From the IMG/VR virus record IMGVR_UViG_3300035698_007134, positions 1 through 56,135 of that record: 56,135 nt of DNA. One strand, given 5' to 3'. Positions 9,616 to 19,213 of this stretch are shown in pieces. The stretch's first letter is position 1; each line of letters starts with the position of its first letter. The notes beneath the pieces are model-generated. The model was not told the origin of the DNA, made no database searches, and saw only the letters and a program-made list of their open reading frames with translations. Source of the DNA: a virus. The position numbers and the translations under genes are program-made.

Positions 9616-10627
9616 AAAAGTAGCCAGATGGAGAGTAAAGGCTGCGACCAAGAAATTTGATTTATTCAATTTTTTAGAAACCAATGGGGTTGAATTTAAG
9701 ATCATGTCGAGTGGTGCATATTACTATTTAACTTGTTGGGAATGCGGTAAAAAGAAGCTTTATATACATAGTGATGAAGATGATGATTTTAGGGGGTATT
9801 ATAAATGTTGGGTATGTGGCAATAAGGGTGATATTTTTGATTTAATGGCTCAAGTGGAGATGATATCTAGGTCCCAAGCATTTGCTAGGATTATGGGTCA
9901 ATCGGTTCCTGTTGGTGATATTGAACAATGTGAAGATTTTCTTAAATTTAGGTTTAATCAGTGGGAGAATACAGTAGATAAGCCCGAACCAAAACGTTAT
10001 GACATGCCACTAAATATTAAACCTTTATTAAGTACTCCAGATAGTAAGTGTTATACCTACGCCAAGTGTCGTGGTATTACAGAGGAAATGATGAAAAAGT
10101 TTAATATTATGGGGTCTGATAATCTTAAACGTGTTGTCTTTCCCATAACATATAAAAAAGTGATGGTAGGCTGGCAGGGTCGTGCTATTCTTCCGCATAT
10201 AGAACCAAAAATTTTAAGTACGAAGGGCTTTCGTAGGGTTGAATATATGTATAATTATGATGCAGTTAAAAATGCAGCTTCTATCGTGCTTACTGAAGGT
10301 CCAATAGATGCTATAAAGGCCCACAAACATAATAGCATAGCTTTGTTTGGTAAGGCGTTGTCTCCGCAACATTTAGATTTATTAATGTCAATGAAACGTT
10401 TGAAACGTATATATATTGCTTTAGATCCTGATGCGATGTCGGTTGCATATAGTCTAGCTGCTCAGTTGTCTTCTACTTGGGAGATTTATATGATAAGATT
10501 TCCAGGTAATACCGATATGGGTGAATGTAATGAAGAAGAAGTTGATTATTATGTAGATATTTCTAAACCCTATAGCAATGCTAACGTCGAGGATTTTGGT
10601 GACATTCTAAACTTAGGAACATTATGA
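9596..10627 (+). CDS. DnaG-like primase with zinc ribbon and TOPRIM domain
   Basis: About 343 residues. The ATG pair at 9593/9596 follows AGGGG and overlaps the helicase gene by about 20 bases. A CHC2-type zinc ribbon (CWEC at about 46, CWVC at about 71) is followed by the catalytic TOPRIM core: LTEGPIDA at about 231 supplies the Glu and IALDPDA at about 274 the Asp pair. It makes RNA primers at the fork with the helicase. Its TGA stop overlaps the original polymerase start (ATGA at 10624). Confidence 0.9.
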   Translation: MTRWTPKKVARWRVKAATKKFDLFNFLETNGVEFKIMSSGAYYYLTCWECGKKKLYIHSDEDDDFRGYYKCWVCGNKGDIFDLMAQVEMISRSQAFARIMGQSVPVGDIEQCEDFLKFRFNQWENTVDKPEPKRYDMPLNIKPLLSTPDSKCYTYAKCRGITEEMMKKFNIMGSDNLKRVVFPITYKKVMVGWQGRAILPHIEPKILSTKGFRRVEYMYNYDAVKNAASIVLTEGPIDAIKAHKHNSIALFGKALSPQHLDLLMSMKRLKRIYIALDPDAMSVAYSLAAQLSSTWEIYMIRFPGNTDMGECNEEEVDYYVDISKPYSNANVEDFGDILNLGTL

Positions 10628-10662
10628 AATCATATGCAGCACTGCATTGTCATTCAATGTAA
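10624..10662 (+). pseudogene. Orphaned 5' end of the DNA polymerase gene
   Basis: A 12-codon ORF (MKSYAALHCHSM then TAA) begins in an ATGA overlap with the primase gene. It encodes the same PHP-domain opening (YAALHCHSM) that reappears at 11416-11442 in front of the polymerase. The two copies differ only at three third-codon positions in the shared stretch (TAT/TAC, CAT/CAC, TCA/TCC). This is the original polymerase start, cut off by insertion of the HNH endonuclease gene. Confidence 0.85.
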
Positions 10663-10700
10663 ATATTTATGAATGTTAATGAAAATGATAAGATGTGGGT

Positions 10701-11414
10701 ATGACACAAATATTACAAAAAGTTTGTTCAAAGTGTAGAAAATTAAAACCTTACAACAGTTTCAATGTTTGTAATAGGAATAAGGTAACTGGGTTACATT
10801 CTATTTGTAAACAATGTTATAAAGAGTATCGTGCCATGAAAACTAGGTATGACATTAATAATAAAATTGTAAGTAAGAAGTGTTCAAAATGTGGCATTTT
10901 ATTGCCTGCTTGTTTGTTTGGGAGGGACTCTAAAAATACAGACGGATTGGATCGTTGGTGCAAGAAATGCAAAAATGCTTCTACCAGAGAGTGGAGAAAG
11001 AACAATGTAAATAAAGATTCTGAATATAGTAGGAAATACAGGTTAACTGCTGCTGGGGTATATCAATCATTAAGATGCTCGGCCAGGAAGAGGGGGTGGT
11101 CTTATCCCGACAAAGAAGAATTTATACAGTGGTTTGATAACAGTGTTAAGGAGTGTCATTATTGTGGATTGCCACAAGAAAGTTTGACGTTTATGACTTA
11201 TATAATAGAGAAACATCGCTTTAGGTTAACAATAGATAGAAAAGACAATTTATTAGGGTATGATATAGATAATATTGTACTCTGTTGTCCGGCGTGCAAT
11301 AAAATAAAATGTGATGTATTAAATGAGTCTGAAATGCTTGACATAGGCAAAAGACATATAAAACCAAAATGGACAAAGATAATTGAAGAGAGAGGAGGTA
11401 ACCATGGGCGTTAA
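10701..11414 (+). CDS. HNH homing endonuclease inserted at the 5' end of the polymerase gene
   Basis: About 237 residues. Several CxxC pairs form zinc-ribbon-like DNA-binding modules (VCSKC, CKQC, KKCSKCG, CKKC), followed by an HNH nuclease domain: CHYCG, then TIDRKDN, GYDIDNIVLCC and CPACNKIK. The last motifs match the HNH endonucleases common in phage genomes. ATG 10701 is preferred over GTG 10695; neither has a strong ribosome site. The TAA stop overlaps the new polymerase start by 11 bases. The element carried a diverged copy of the polymerase 5' end, as expected for a homing gene moved from a relative. Confidence 0.88.
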   Translation: MTQILQKVCSKCRKLKPYNSFNVCNRNKVTGLHSICKQCYKEYRAMKTRYDINNKIVSKKCSKCGILLPACLFGRDSKNTDGLDRWCKKCKNASTREWRKNNVNKDSEYSRKYRLTAAGVYQSLRCSARKRGWSYPDKEEFIQWFDNSVKECHYCGLPQESLTFMTYIIEKHRFRLTIDRKDNLLGYDIDNIVLCCPACNKIKCDVLNESEMLDIGKRHIKPKWTKIIEERGGNHGR

Positions 11415-14400
11415 TTACGCAGCACTGCACTGTCATTCCATGTATTCACTTTGACGGTGTGGGTACTATATCTCAATGGGTAACCATGGCTAAGGAGAAG
11501 GGGCTATATGGGTTAGGTCTTACTGACCATGGCAATATGTCTGCGGCATTGGAATTGTATTTTAAGGGTAAATCTGAGGGGTTTCCAGTAGTGCTTGGTT
11601 CAGAGTTTTATGTTGTTGATGATTTTACTAAAAAAGAATATTACCATATGACTGTATGGTGTAAGAATGCTGTGGGATATCGTAATCTTTGTACTTTATC
11701 AACTATGTCGTATGGTACTCAAAAGGGCGATCCGCATTTCTATAAAAAGCCTCGCATTAATTATGATGAATTGATTGCTCATAAAGAGGGATTGATAGTT
11801 GGCAGTGGTTGTTATATTGGTGAAATTAATCATTGTGTGTGTCATGGCAAAATAGATCAAGCTAGTTATTTATTAACGAAGCTTACTAAGGCTTTTGGTG
11901 ATGATTTCTATCTTGAAATTATGCCTGCTATGGTTACTACTGATAAAAGAATGGGTATACTGGAGCCAGGTGATAATTTACAAGAGAAGATGAATGCTAA
12001 ATTATTGGATATTTCTAAAACGACAGGTATTAAATATATTTGTTCATCTGATGCTCATATGCCAGATAAGAGTCTAGAGATTGTACAAAAGATTAAGATG
12101 GCGAATTTTGCTAAGAGTAAAAAGGAACGTTGGGAGTTTGATTATATTTATTATCTTCATGATAATAAGGAGTTTACTAAGCAGTGGACTGAAGAATTTG
12201 GTCTATCAATGGAGGATTTTGAGGTTGGATGTGCTAATACTCGTGAGATAGTAGATAAATGTCAAGGTCTTAAATTGGAGTTTGAGGATAGATTCCCTGT
12301 TATTGATCATTCTCGTTATCCTACCTACAAAGAGGGTGCGACTGATCTTTCTTTGACCTTGTCGTTATGTCGTTATCATGGTAGATTATCTAATGATTCT
12401 ATTTATTTAGAGAGACTTGAACGAGAAATTGAAGTATTACATAATAATGGTAAATCATCATTTTTAAGTTATTTTTTGCTTTTAGAGGATGTGTGTAGAT
12501 ATTGCAAGAAAGTTGGAGCTATTAAGGGTCCCGCTCGTGGTTCGGCTGGTGGTAGTTTGCTTGCTTATTTATTATGTATTACTGATATTGATCCGATTAA
12601 GCATGATCTTTCATTTGAGCGATTTATTAATCTGACTCGTATTGAGAAGGGAACGTTACCAGATATTGATTTGGATTTTGGTAATCGTGATGTGGTTCTA
12701 GATTATTTGGGAGAGGTTTATGGTCGAGAGAAGGTGTCTAGTGTTGGTCTTATTCAAACGCTTAAGCCTAAGATGGCTGCTAAAGATGCATTTCGTATCT
12801 TGCGTCCGGATATGCCTACTGGACAAGTTGATTCGTTCGCGGCGGCCATTCCGTGGGCTGATTCTGAAACTGATATTTCAGAGAAGAAAGTTAAGGCCGC
12901 TATTAAGGAATCTTGTGATTTGTATCACTATCTTAAAGACAATAAGGATGTAGAGGCTGGTATTTTAAATTCAATTGGTCAGATGCGACATTTTGGTACG
13001 CATGCTGCTGCTGTGGTTATTAGTCCAGAAGATTTACGAAATTTTGTACCCTTAATGCGTAAGGCGTCAGATAATAAGTACTATACACAATATTCTAAAG
13101 ATTGGTGCGCTAAGGCGGGTCTAATTAAGTATGATATCTTAGGGCTAAATACATTGAATGTTATTGAAGAATGTATGATACTTATAAAGGAGCGTCATGG
13201 GTTAGTGTTTGATCCGTGGGCTGATTTACCTTTAGATGATAAGGCAACATTGGAGGCATTTAATGATTCGGATACTAGCACGATCTTCCAGTTCAATACG
13301 GACGCATTCAAAGATTTATTACGTATTGGTGTTGTTAGTGAATTTAATGACCTTGTCGTTATCAATACTCTTGGTCGTCCTGGGACTCTTGATATGGGGA
13401 TGCATCTTGAGTGGGTTGAGCGTCGTAAGGGTAATAAAAAGATTGAATACCCACATCAATCGCTTGCACCAGTACTAAAAGATACCTTAGGAATCATTCT
13501 CTATCAAGAGCAAGTGATGAAATCTTTGCAAGTGTTAGCTGACTTTACTGACGCAGAGGCAGATGATATTAGACGCGCCATTGGTAAAAAGAAGACTGAA
13601 GTATTGGAGCGTTATAAGCCTGTTTTTTTAGATAGATCTGTTAAGAAATGGGATGATCTTACTGATGATAAATCATTAGAGATATGGGGGCTAATGGAGG
13701 CGTTTGGTCGATATAGTTTTAATTTATCACATGCTCTTGCTTACTCACTTATTTCATATGCTCAGCAATATATGAAGATTCATTATCCAGTTGAGTATTG
13801 GTGTGCTGTGTTGCGCAATGAAGATGATGCTGATAAAAATCGCCTACTTTATAAAAGTATTAAACAATGGATAGCCCCCTATGACATTAATAAATCAAGT
13901 GATAGATTTCAGATTGTTGATGATATGGTTGTCCCTCCCATTAATTCTATTAAGTTCATCGGGCCAATAGTTTCTCAGACATTGGAGAAAATGCGTCCAA
14001 TTTCTTCTCTTAAGCAGTTTTTAGATGGTATGAATAATTCTAAAGGTAAGATGATTTTTAAAAAGCATGTGGTAATTAATATGATTTTGGGTGGTTTATT
14101 TGATGATGTGGAACCAGATATGACGCCCATTGAGATGATTAAAGAATATTATTTACAGGTGGCTGGTGCAAAAATTAAGCGAGATGGGAAACCAAATAAA
14201 ATTCTATTGGAATTTGAACAACGCCATAACACTAAGACCCAAGAAGATTTGAAGCGTGAGCGTATGATGCTTTTACCATTTAATGATATAGATCTAATGG
14301 GGTTATTACCTAGTGATAAACGAGATAGATTTAGTCAATATCCGGATGTTTTAAAATATGCAGATGGGTCACAGGTATGTTTAATAGGGGTAGTTTTAGA

Positions 14401-14617
14401 TATATATTCTATTAAAGATAAGCGTGGGCGTCCTATGTTTTTTGTTAATTTGATGAATGCGGGAGAGACTATTAACTTAACGGTGTGGCATGAAAATGCT
14501 ATAACTTATCGTGGGATGTTTCAGCGTGGTAAAATTGTTGCATTAATAGGTAATATTAACAGGTATAGGGGTAAGTTTTCCGTTATACTAAAGAAAGCAC
14601 AGGAGGTTTCAGGATGA
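11404..14617 (+). CDS. dnaE: C-family (DnaE/Pol III alpha-like) DNA polymerase, +1 frameshift needed
   Basis: About 1,068 residues if the ribosome shifts +1 at CTT TGA C (11449-11455), skipping T11452. The start is ATG 11404 with AGGAGG upstream. PHP domain: LHCHS lies before the shift; LTDHGNM, GSEF and SSDAHM lie after it. The palm holds GPARGSAGGS (about 374) and the catalytic-Asp motif PDIDLDF (about 418). A C-terminal OB fold (about 984-1065) binds DNA. Without the shift, translation could begin at GTG 11459, but this loses the first His pair of the PHP metal site. It is the main replicase, in an operon with helicase and primase. A C-family enzyme replaces the A- or B-family polymerases of most phages. 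Confidence 0.9.
11449..11455 (+). promoter_or_regulatory. Putative +1 frameshift site (CTT TGA C)
   Basis: The heptamer CTTTGAC, in frame as CTT TGA C, is identical to the slippery core of the bacterial prfB (RF2) +1 frameshift. Slippage of the Leu tRNA from CUU to UUU would place GAC next and restore the D-G of the PHP motif. The internal AGGGGG stimulator of prfB is not seen just upstream; the nearest purine-rich site is the start-codon AGGAGG about 50 bases away. Confidence 0.55.
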
Positions 14618-15582
14618 GTAACATGAATGATAGGGTGATTAAGAAGGGCAAGAAGATAATTATTGCAGTAGCTGGTCCAAAGGGTAGTGGTAAGACATCA
14701 TTGTGTAATAATCTTAAGAAATATTATGGTGGTGATGTTCATTCTTTTGCTTCTGAATTAAAGGATATAGTTCAGAAGGCTTTTGAATTGCCCAGTGCAT
14801 ATATCTATGGAGATAAGAAGGAGGATTCGCTGCCTAGTAGGATTAAGGGTGAAATTCCAATGACGTCTAAGTATTATAGGCGTATTCTTATTGATATGGA
14901 GCGTAGACTTAAATCGATTGGACTTATTGATTTTGATTGGCGTAAGATCGCTGTTAATTTATATGGTAATCCAGTATTTACTAGTGGAAGAAACATTTTA
15001 CAGTGGGTGGGTACTAATTTGATGCATAAGGTCTATAAAGATTTTCATTGTGTTATGTTAAATTCGAAGTTTAAAAATCCAGGTATTTATTATATAGATG
15101 ATTTAAGGTTTGAATCTGAACATGAATATTTAATTAATAACGCTCCTGGTAATTATGAATACTATTCAATGGTTATTCGTGGTCGTAATGAGGTAGAGGA
15201 TGATAAAATTGAGCATATATCTGAAGCAGAGTGGCGCAGGTGTAGTAATATAGAAGTTGTTAATAATGATACTATTGTAAAATTCTATGATAGAGGCAAG
15301 AAGTTTTTTAATGCATTCGCTGATAATGCTTTGAATGATGTAGATTTTCCTTCTTTTGAGGAGAAAACCAATGAAAAGAAGTCAGAAGAGTCGAAGAAAG
15401 ACGAAAAGAAGAAAGATTCGGATAAGTCGAAGGAAACTTCTGTTATCACGGCTCCCTCGGCTGGCGGTGAAGACGTGAGTAACGATGAAGAAAAATCAAT
15501 AGAAAAAGACAATGGAATACAGAATAAAAATGATGAAAAGAAAGGGTGGAAATCAGTCCTTGGGCGTCTTACGAAAGATTAG
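14614..15582 (+). CDS. Deoxynucleoside monophosphate kinase (T4 gp1-like)
   Basis: 322 residues, starting in an ATGA overlap with the polymerase stop. The P-loop AGPKGSGKTS lies at about 19-28, and the phage dNMP-kinase signature GRNILQWVGT at about 125-134. The kinase core ends near residue 230. A low-complexity Lys/Glu/Ser tail follows (about 245-310) and has no counterpart I know in the family. The enzyme phosphorylates dNMPs from degraded host DNA. In this genome it is a candidate for dZMP phosphorylation if 2-aminoadenine is made. Confidence 0.8.
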   Translation: MSNMNDRVIKKGKKIIIAVAGPKGSGKTSLCNNLKKYYGGDVHSFASELKDIVQKAFELPSAYIYGDKKEDSLPSRIKGEIPMTSKYYRRILIDMERRLKSIGLIDFDWRKIAVNLYGNPVFTSGRNILQWVGTNLMHKVYKDFHCVMLNSKFKNPGIYYIDDLRFESEHEYLINNAPGNYEYYSMVIRGRNEVEDDKIEHISEAEWRRCSNIEVVNNDTIVKFYDRGKKFFNAFADNALNDVDFPSFEEKTNEKKSEESKKDEKKKDSDKSKETSVITAPSAGGEDVSNDEEKSIEKDNGIQNKNDEKKGWKSVLGRLTKD

Positions 15583-16165
15583 TACTATTATAGTGATTGG
15601 TCTAATAGTTTTTGGCTTGTGGACTATTCGTGATTGTATGAAGTCTACTACTGAACTTGTGCATGGCCCCGAAATTAAGAAGGCGATAGATAATGTAGTA
15701 GCTTCTGTTACAGTTGTGGATAGAATAAAATCAGTTGGTAAGCGGTTAATTGGTAAGAAGGAGTTAAAAGGTGACAATACCAGTATTTCCAAAGACGATG
15801 TGTTTACAAGAGCGCAAGAAGAGCAGGAAAAAATTAAAATCGGTTTTAGGTTTGATCCTGCTATTGATTTTGCTATCTACACTTATTTATATCCTTTTGG
15901 GAGTTCTTGGGCTCACACTCCTAAAGTGGGAATTGGTTTTATTCCCTTCGTTTATGGTTCTTATTATCATCATGATTGGCGATTCATTAGGATAGGTATT
16001 GGTGGTATGGTTAAATCTGGATTAGATGTGACTTTGTCACCTTTTATGTATAATTTAGGAAAATGTAGTAAATGGTTAAGAAATAGCTATGTACATCCAT
16101 TCATAGGATATAATGTGACTAAGCAAACACCCGCAGTGGGCGTAATGTTTTCATTATCCTTTTAA
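15512..16165 (+). CDS. Membrane-anchored protein with beta-barrel-like C-terminus
   Basis: 217 residues from ATG 15512; in-frame ATGs at 15530 and 15533 are alternatives. It overlaps the kinase tail by 71 bases in another frame. One transmembrane helix (about 24-42) follows a basic start. A linker of about 70 residues leads to a stretch of alternating hydrophobic and aromatic residues (GIGFIPFVYGSYYHH, HPFIGYNV) that ends in VGVMFSLSF, like the C-terminal signal of outer-membrane barrels. The function is unknown; such a protein inside a replication operon is unexpected. Confidence 0.65.
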   Translation: MEYRIKMMKRKGGNQSLGVLRKISTIIVIGLIVFGLWTIRDCMKSTTELVHGPEIKKAIDNVVASVTVVDRIKSVGKRLIGKKELKGDNTSISKDDVFTRAQEEQEKIKIGFRFDPAIDFAIYTYLYPFGSSWAHTPKVGIGFIPFVYGSYYHHDWRFIRIGIGGMVKSGLDVTLSPFMYNLGKCSKWLRNSYVHPFIGYNVTKQTPAVGVMFSLSF

Positions 16166-16184
16166 CCCTTTAAGGAGGTACCAG

Positions 16185-17057
16185 ATGGAATTGTTCGAAA
16201 CAACGAGTGATGTAGGAGAAGAATTAAAGAGATGTAAGGAAGAAACTGCAGAGAGTGGTGGCGGTGGGGATCGATCGTATTATAAGATTGAAGAAGGTGA
16301 AGCGGCCAATAATAAAGTACGAATTTTGCCGCCGCTTAAAGGTCAAAAGACTCCGTGGTATCATGTAAAATTGCATTTTGGCATTATCACAAGTGAGGGC
16401 AAGAATTCTGTAGTATTGTGTGGTAAGCAAAATTTTGATGACTGTCCGTTCTGCCGTGAGGCTGCTTTGCTCCGTGAAGCTGGAGATAAGATGAAATCAT
16501 GGAATGCAATGGCTAAAGATCAGTATATGTATAATGTAGTTGATGCTGATGGTAATGTTTTTCTTCTTAGTGCAGATAAGAAATTGCAAGCCAAGATAAT
16601 TTCTCAAGTTGAATTTGCTGTCTCTGATGATGGTGCAGAAGCTGGTCAGGGCGATTATCCATGGGATATAGAGAAGGGCTGCTGGCTTAAGATTGTTAAG
16701 ACCAAGGGTCAGAAGAGTGGCAAGCAAAAGTATCCGCCAAATATTTGGAATGTTCATTTGTTGGCTAAGAAGCCGCTTGAAGAAGACAAACGTGTTAATT
16801 TAGAATCAGTATCTGATCTTACTAAGATTTATAAGGAATTTAATCCAGATGATTTGCAATTGATTCTTGATGGTAAGATGGACCCCTACCCTAAGGATGA
16901 TGAAGAAAAAGAAGAGAAAACTGGAACGGCGTCAGAAACTGCAGGGGCAGAAGAAGTTCCAGAGAATGAAGTAGCAGAAGGTAGTGATGACGAGGCTATC
17001 GATCAGTCTAAGTTAGATAGTACTCTTAAGGGTATTGAAGATAAATATAAAAAATAG
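16185..17057 (+). CDS. Single-stranded DNA-binding protein (T4 gp32-like)
   Basis: 290 residues, start ATG with AAGGAGG. The core (about 25-215) has the gp32 layout: NNKVRILPP, a His/Cys zinc site (WYHVKLHFG and later DCPFC at about 85), and KIYKEFNPDDLQ near the core end. The last 60 residues are strongly acidic, like the protein-interaction tail of gp32. It coats unwound DNA and organises replication and recombination proteins, consistent with UvsX encoded next. Confidence 0.85.
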   Translation: MELFETTSDVGEELKRCKEETAESGGGGDRSYYKIEEGEAANNKVRILPPLKGQKTPWYHVKLHFGIITSEGKNSVVLCGKQNFDDCPFCREAALLREAGDKMKSWNAMAKDQYMYNVVDADGNVFLLSADKKLQAKIISQVEFAVSDDGAEAGQGDYPWDIEKGCWLKIVKTKGQKSGKQKYPPNIWNVHLLAKKPLEEDKRVNLESVSDLTKIYKEFNPDDLQLILDGKMDPYPKDDEEKEEKTGTASETAGAEEVPENEVAEGSDDEAIDQSKLDSTLKGIEDKYKK

Positions 17058-17067
17058 GGGGTAGATT

Positions 17068-18150
17068 GTGGCGATGTCTATAGAAGATATGAGAGCGAAG
17101 CTGTTTAAGAGTGATAGTTCTTTAATAACAGCATCACAAGTTGTGTCCCCCGTTCCGATTGCTACACCTTCACCGTCCGTTAATTGGGCGGTGGGGGGTG
17201 GCATTTACCCTGGACTTCTATATTGTTTTGATGGCCCTGAGTCTAGTGGTAAATCGTTCTTTGCTTTAGAATGTGTTAAAGAAATTTTAAAGAAGGATAA
17301 AGATGGAGTAGTTATATGGTTTGATTCTGAATTTGCTTTTAGTACTCACTGGCGTGATATACTTATTCCGCCTGATGACCATGATCGAATTTGGATTAAA
17401 CAAGAGAATAAGGTAGAAGCTATTTTTGATTGGTTTGATAAGGATGTGATGGATCTTATCGAGAACGATGGATTAAAAGTGTCAGCTATTGTATTAGATA
17501 GTTTGACAGCTATTATCGCTCCCAAAGAAGCTGTGATGACGTCTACTGCCAAACATATTATTGGTGATTTGGCTAGTTATATGCCAAAAGCTTTACGTTT
17601 AATTCTTAAATCTTCACGCCATCATAATATACCATGGATATTTATTTCTCAGGTGCGTGTGGATATGGACCCGATGGCTAAATATAAGGGTCGTACGCTT
17701 GTTGGTACTGGTGGATATGCATTTAGACATCATACTGACGTAGAACTTTTCTTTGATAAAATTCTTGCTAGTGCTAGTAAAGTGTATGGTGAAACTAAGA
17801 ATATGAATGACAAAGCAGAGCAAGTGGGTCATACAGTACGTGTGAAGGTGTTTAAATCTAAAACGTCTGCCCCGCATCGTGTTGCTGAATTTATGATGCA
17901 TTATAAGAAAGGTATTATTAATGTTGAGAAAGAGATGGTGCGTTTAGCAATTAATACTGGCGTTATTACTCGGCAGGGTGGTAATTATTATTTTAAGGAA
18001 CAAAAGCTTGGTGTTGGTAAAGAAAAAGTTTATGAAATAGTTAACACTTCTCCAGAATTACAAGCTGCTATTTTAAAAGAAGTTGATTCTGTGTGTTATG
18101 ATGCTGTTATAACTAGTGATGAAGCGATGATAATGGATGAAGACGAATGA
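17068..18150 (+). CDS. uvsX: UvsX/RecA-like recombinase
   Basis: About 360 residues. GTG 17068 fits the GGGGG ribosome site best; ATG 17074 is the alternative. Walker A GPESSGKS is at about 55-62, the Walker B-type stretch AIVLDSLTAI at about 145, and the L1-region segment FISQVRVD at about 191. It forms filaments on ssDNA and performs strand exchange for recombination-dependent replication, with the gp32-like, UvsY-like and SbcCD-like proteins of this genome. Confidence 0.9.
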   Translation: MAMSIEDMRAKLFKSDSSLITASQVVSPVPIATPSPSVNWAVGGGIYPGLLYCFDGPESSGKSFFALECVKEILKKDKDGVVIWFDSEFAFSTHWRDILIPPDDHDRIWIKQENKVEAIFDWFDKDVMDLIENDGLKVSAIVLDSLTAIIAPKEAVMTSTAKHIIGDLASYMPKALRLILKSSRHHNIPWIFISQVRVDMDPMAKYKGRTLVGTGGYAFRHHTDVELFFDKILASASKVYGETKNMNDKAEQVGHTVRVKVFKSKTSAPHRVAEFMMHYKKGIINVEKEMVRLAINTGVITRQGGNYYFKEQKLGVGKEKVYEIVNTSPELQAAILKEVDSVCYDAVITSDEAMIMDEDE

Positions 18151-18181
18151 ATGTTTTTAAATATTGTAAAGGAGATTTACA

Positions 18182-19213
18182 TTGAGGACGCTTGTCGTTG
18201 GTGATATACATCTCAAATTAGCCAACGAAGAACTGGTTAAGAGTCTTTTTAATGGTATAGGCGAATGCGTGGTGGATAATAAAGTGTCTCGCGTTGTGTT
18301 TCTTGGAGATATGTATAATCAGCGAGCCCTTATCCACACATCGCTTCAACGTACTCTAATTGAATGTCTAGAAGTTCTTCTTAGTAAGAACTCAGACTTA
18401 ACAATTGACATACTTGTTGGTAACCATGATTTAGATGCCCTTCAATCGGGTGCTGGTAACTCTTTAGAGGTTCTGCCGCTATTGTTCGGTGCCAGACTTA
18501 GATTGCATTCCAAACCATACTACTCCACAATCACTAAGGAAATGTTTCTTCCATATCAGAAAGACTATGCTCCTCTACAGAAATTTATAAGTGATAATAA
18601 ACCAGAAATCGTATTTACCCATCTCCCGATCCGTGGATTTATATTGGCGCCTAATGTGTTTGATAAAGATGGGGTGCCGCAGACTTGGTTTAATAAGGCT
18701 ATAAAAGTTTTTGCTGGTCATTTTCATGCTCATCAAGAGCGTGGTAATATTTTATTTACAGGGTCCCCCTTAGTCCATTCATTTGCTGAGGCGGGGGTGA
18801 AGCCAATCATGACTCTATGGGATGGGCAACAAACTCAGAATATATCGGTATCGGCTTTAGTACCTGAAATTCCATTGTATTATATCATTACGATTAAAGA
18901 TGTCGATCTTATTGAAATTATTCCTAAGAAAGTTGGTCATTATAAGTTTATTATAGAGAGGCCGACTTTGAGTGAATGTATTGATGCTAAAAGATTAGTT
19001 GATATACATATGGATGGTACACATACTATGAGTTTGAGGTATCAGTATATTACTGAAAAGGTTGATAAAGAACGATTGCCAGAAAATACGTCTTTAGAAG
19101 ATATGCTTACGCAATATATAAGCAATTATGCGACATACATTAAGAAGGGTAGAAAAGAGAGCGTGCTTCAAAAAGGTATGCAATACTTGAGAGATCATCA
19201 TGCCAAATTATGA
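18182..19213 (+). CDS. sbcD: SbcD/Mre11-like nuclease (T4 gp47-like)
   Basis: 343 residues, starting at a TTG seven bases after GGAG. Metallophosphoesterase motifs are in order: GDIHLK (about 7), GDMYNQ, GNHDLD (about 79-84), THLPIRG, GHFHAH (about 178-183). These bind two Mn ions. It pairs with the SbcC-like ATPase encoded two genes on, to resect DNA ends. It overlaps the next gene by 14 bases. Confidence 0.9.
   Translation: MRTLVVGDIHLKLANEELVKSLFNGIGECVVDNKVSRVVFLGDMYNQRALIHTSLQRTLIECLEVLLSKNSDLTIDILVGNHDLDALQSGAGNSLEVLPLLFGARLRLHSKPYYSTITKEMFLPYQKDYAPLQKFISDNKPEIVFTHLPIRGFILAPNVFDKDGVPQTWFNKAIKVFAGHFHAHQERGNILFTGSPLVHSFAEAGVKPIMTLWDGQQTQNISVSALVPEIPLYYIITIKDVDLIEIIPKKVGHYKFIIERPTLSECIDAKRLVDIHMDGTHTMSLRYQYITEKVDKERLPENTSLEDMLTQYISNYATYIKKGRKESVLQKGMQYLRDHHAKL

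Noticed and set aside
10663-11448. Group I or II intron containing the HNH gene in the polymerase
   Set aside because: I tried joining the upstream fragment to several downstream points. None restores both frame and the HSxYSxxDG spacing, and the downstream copy already has its own start and ribosome site. Intron core motifs were not evident.
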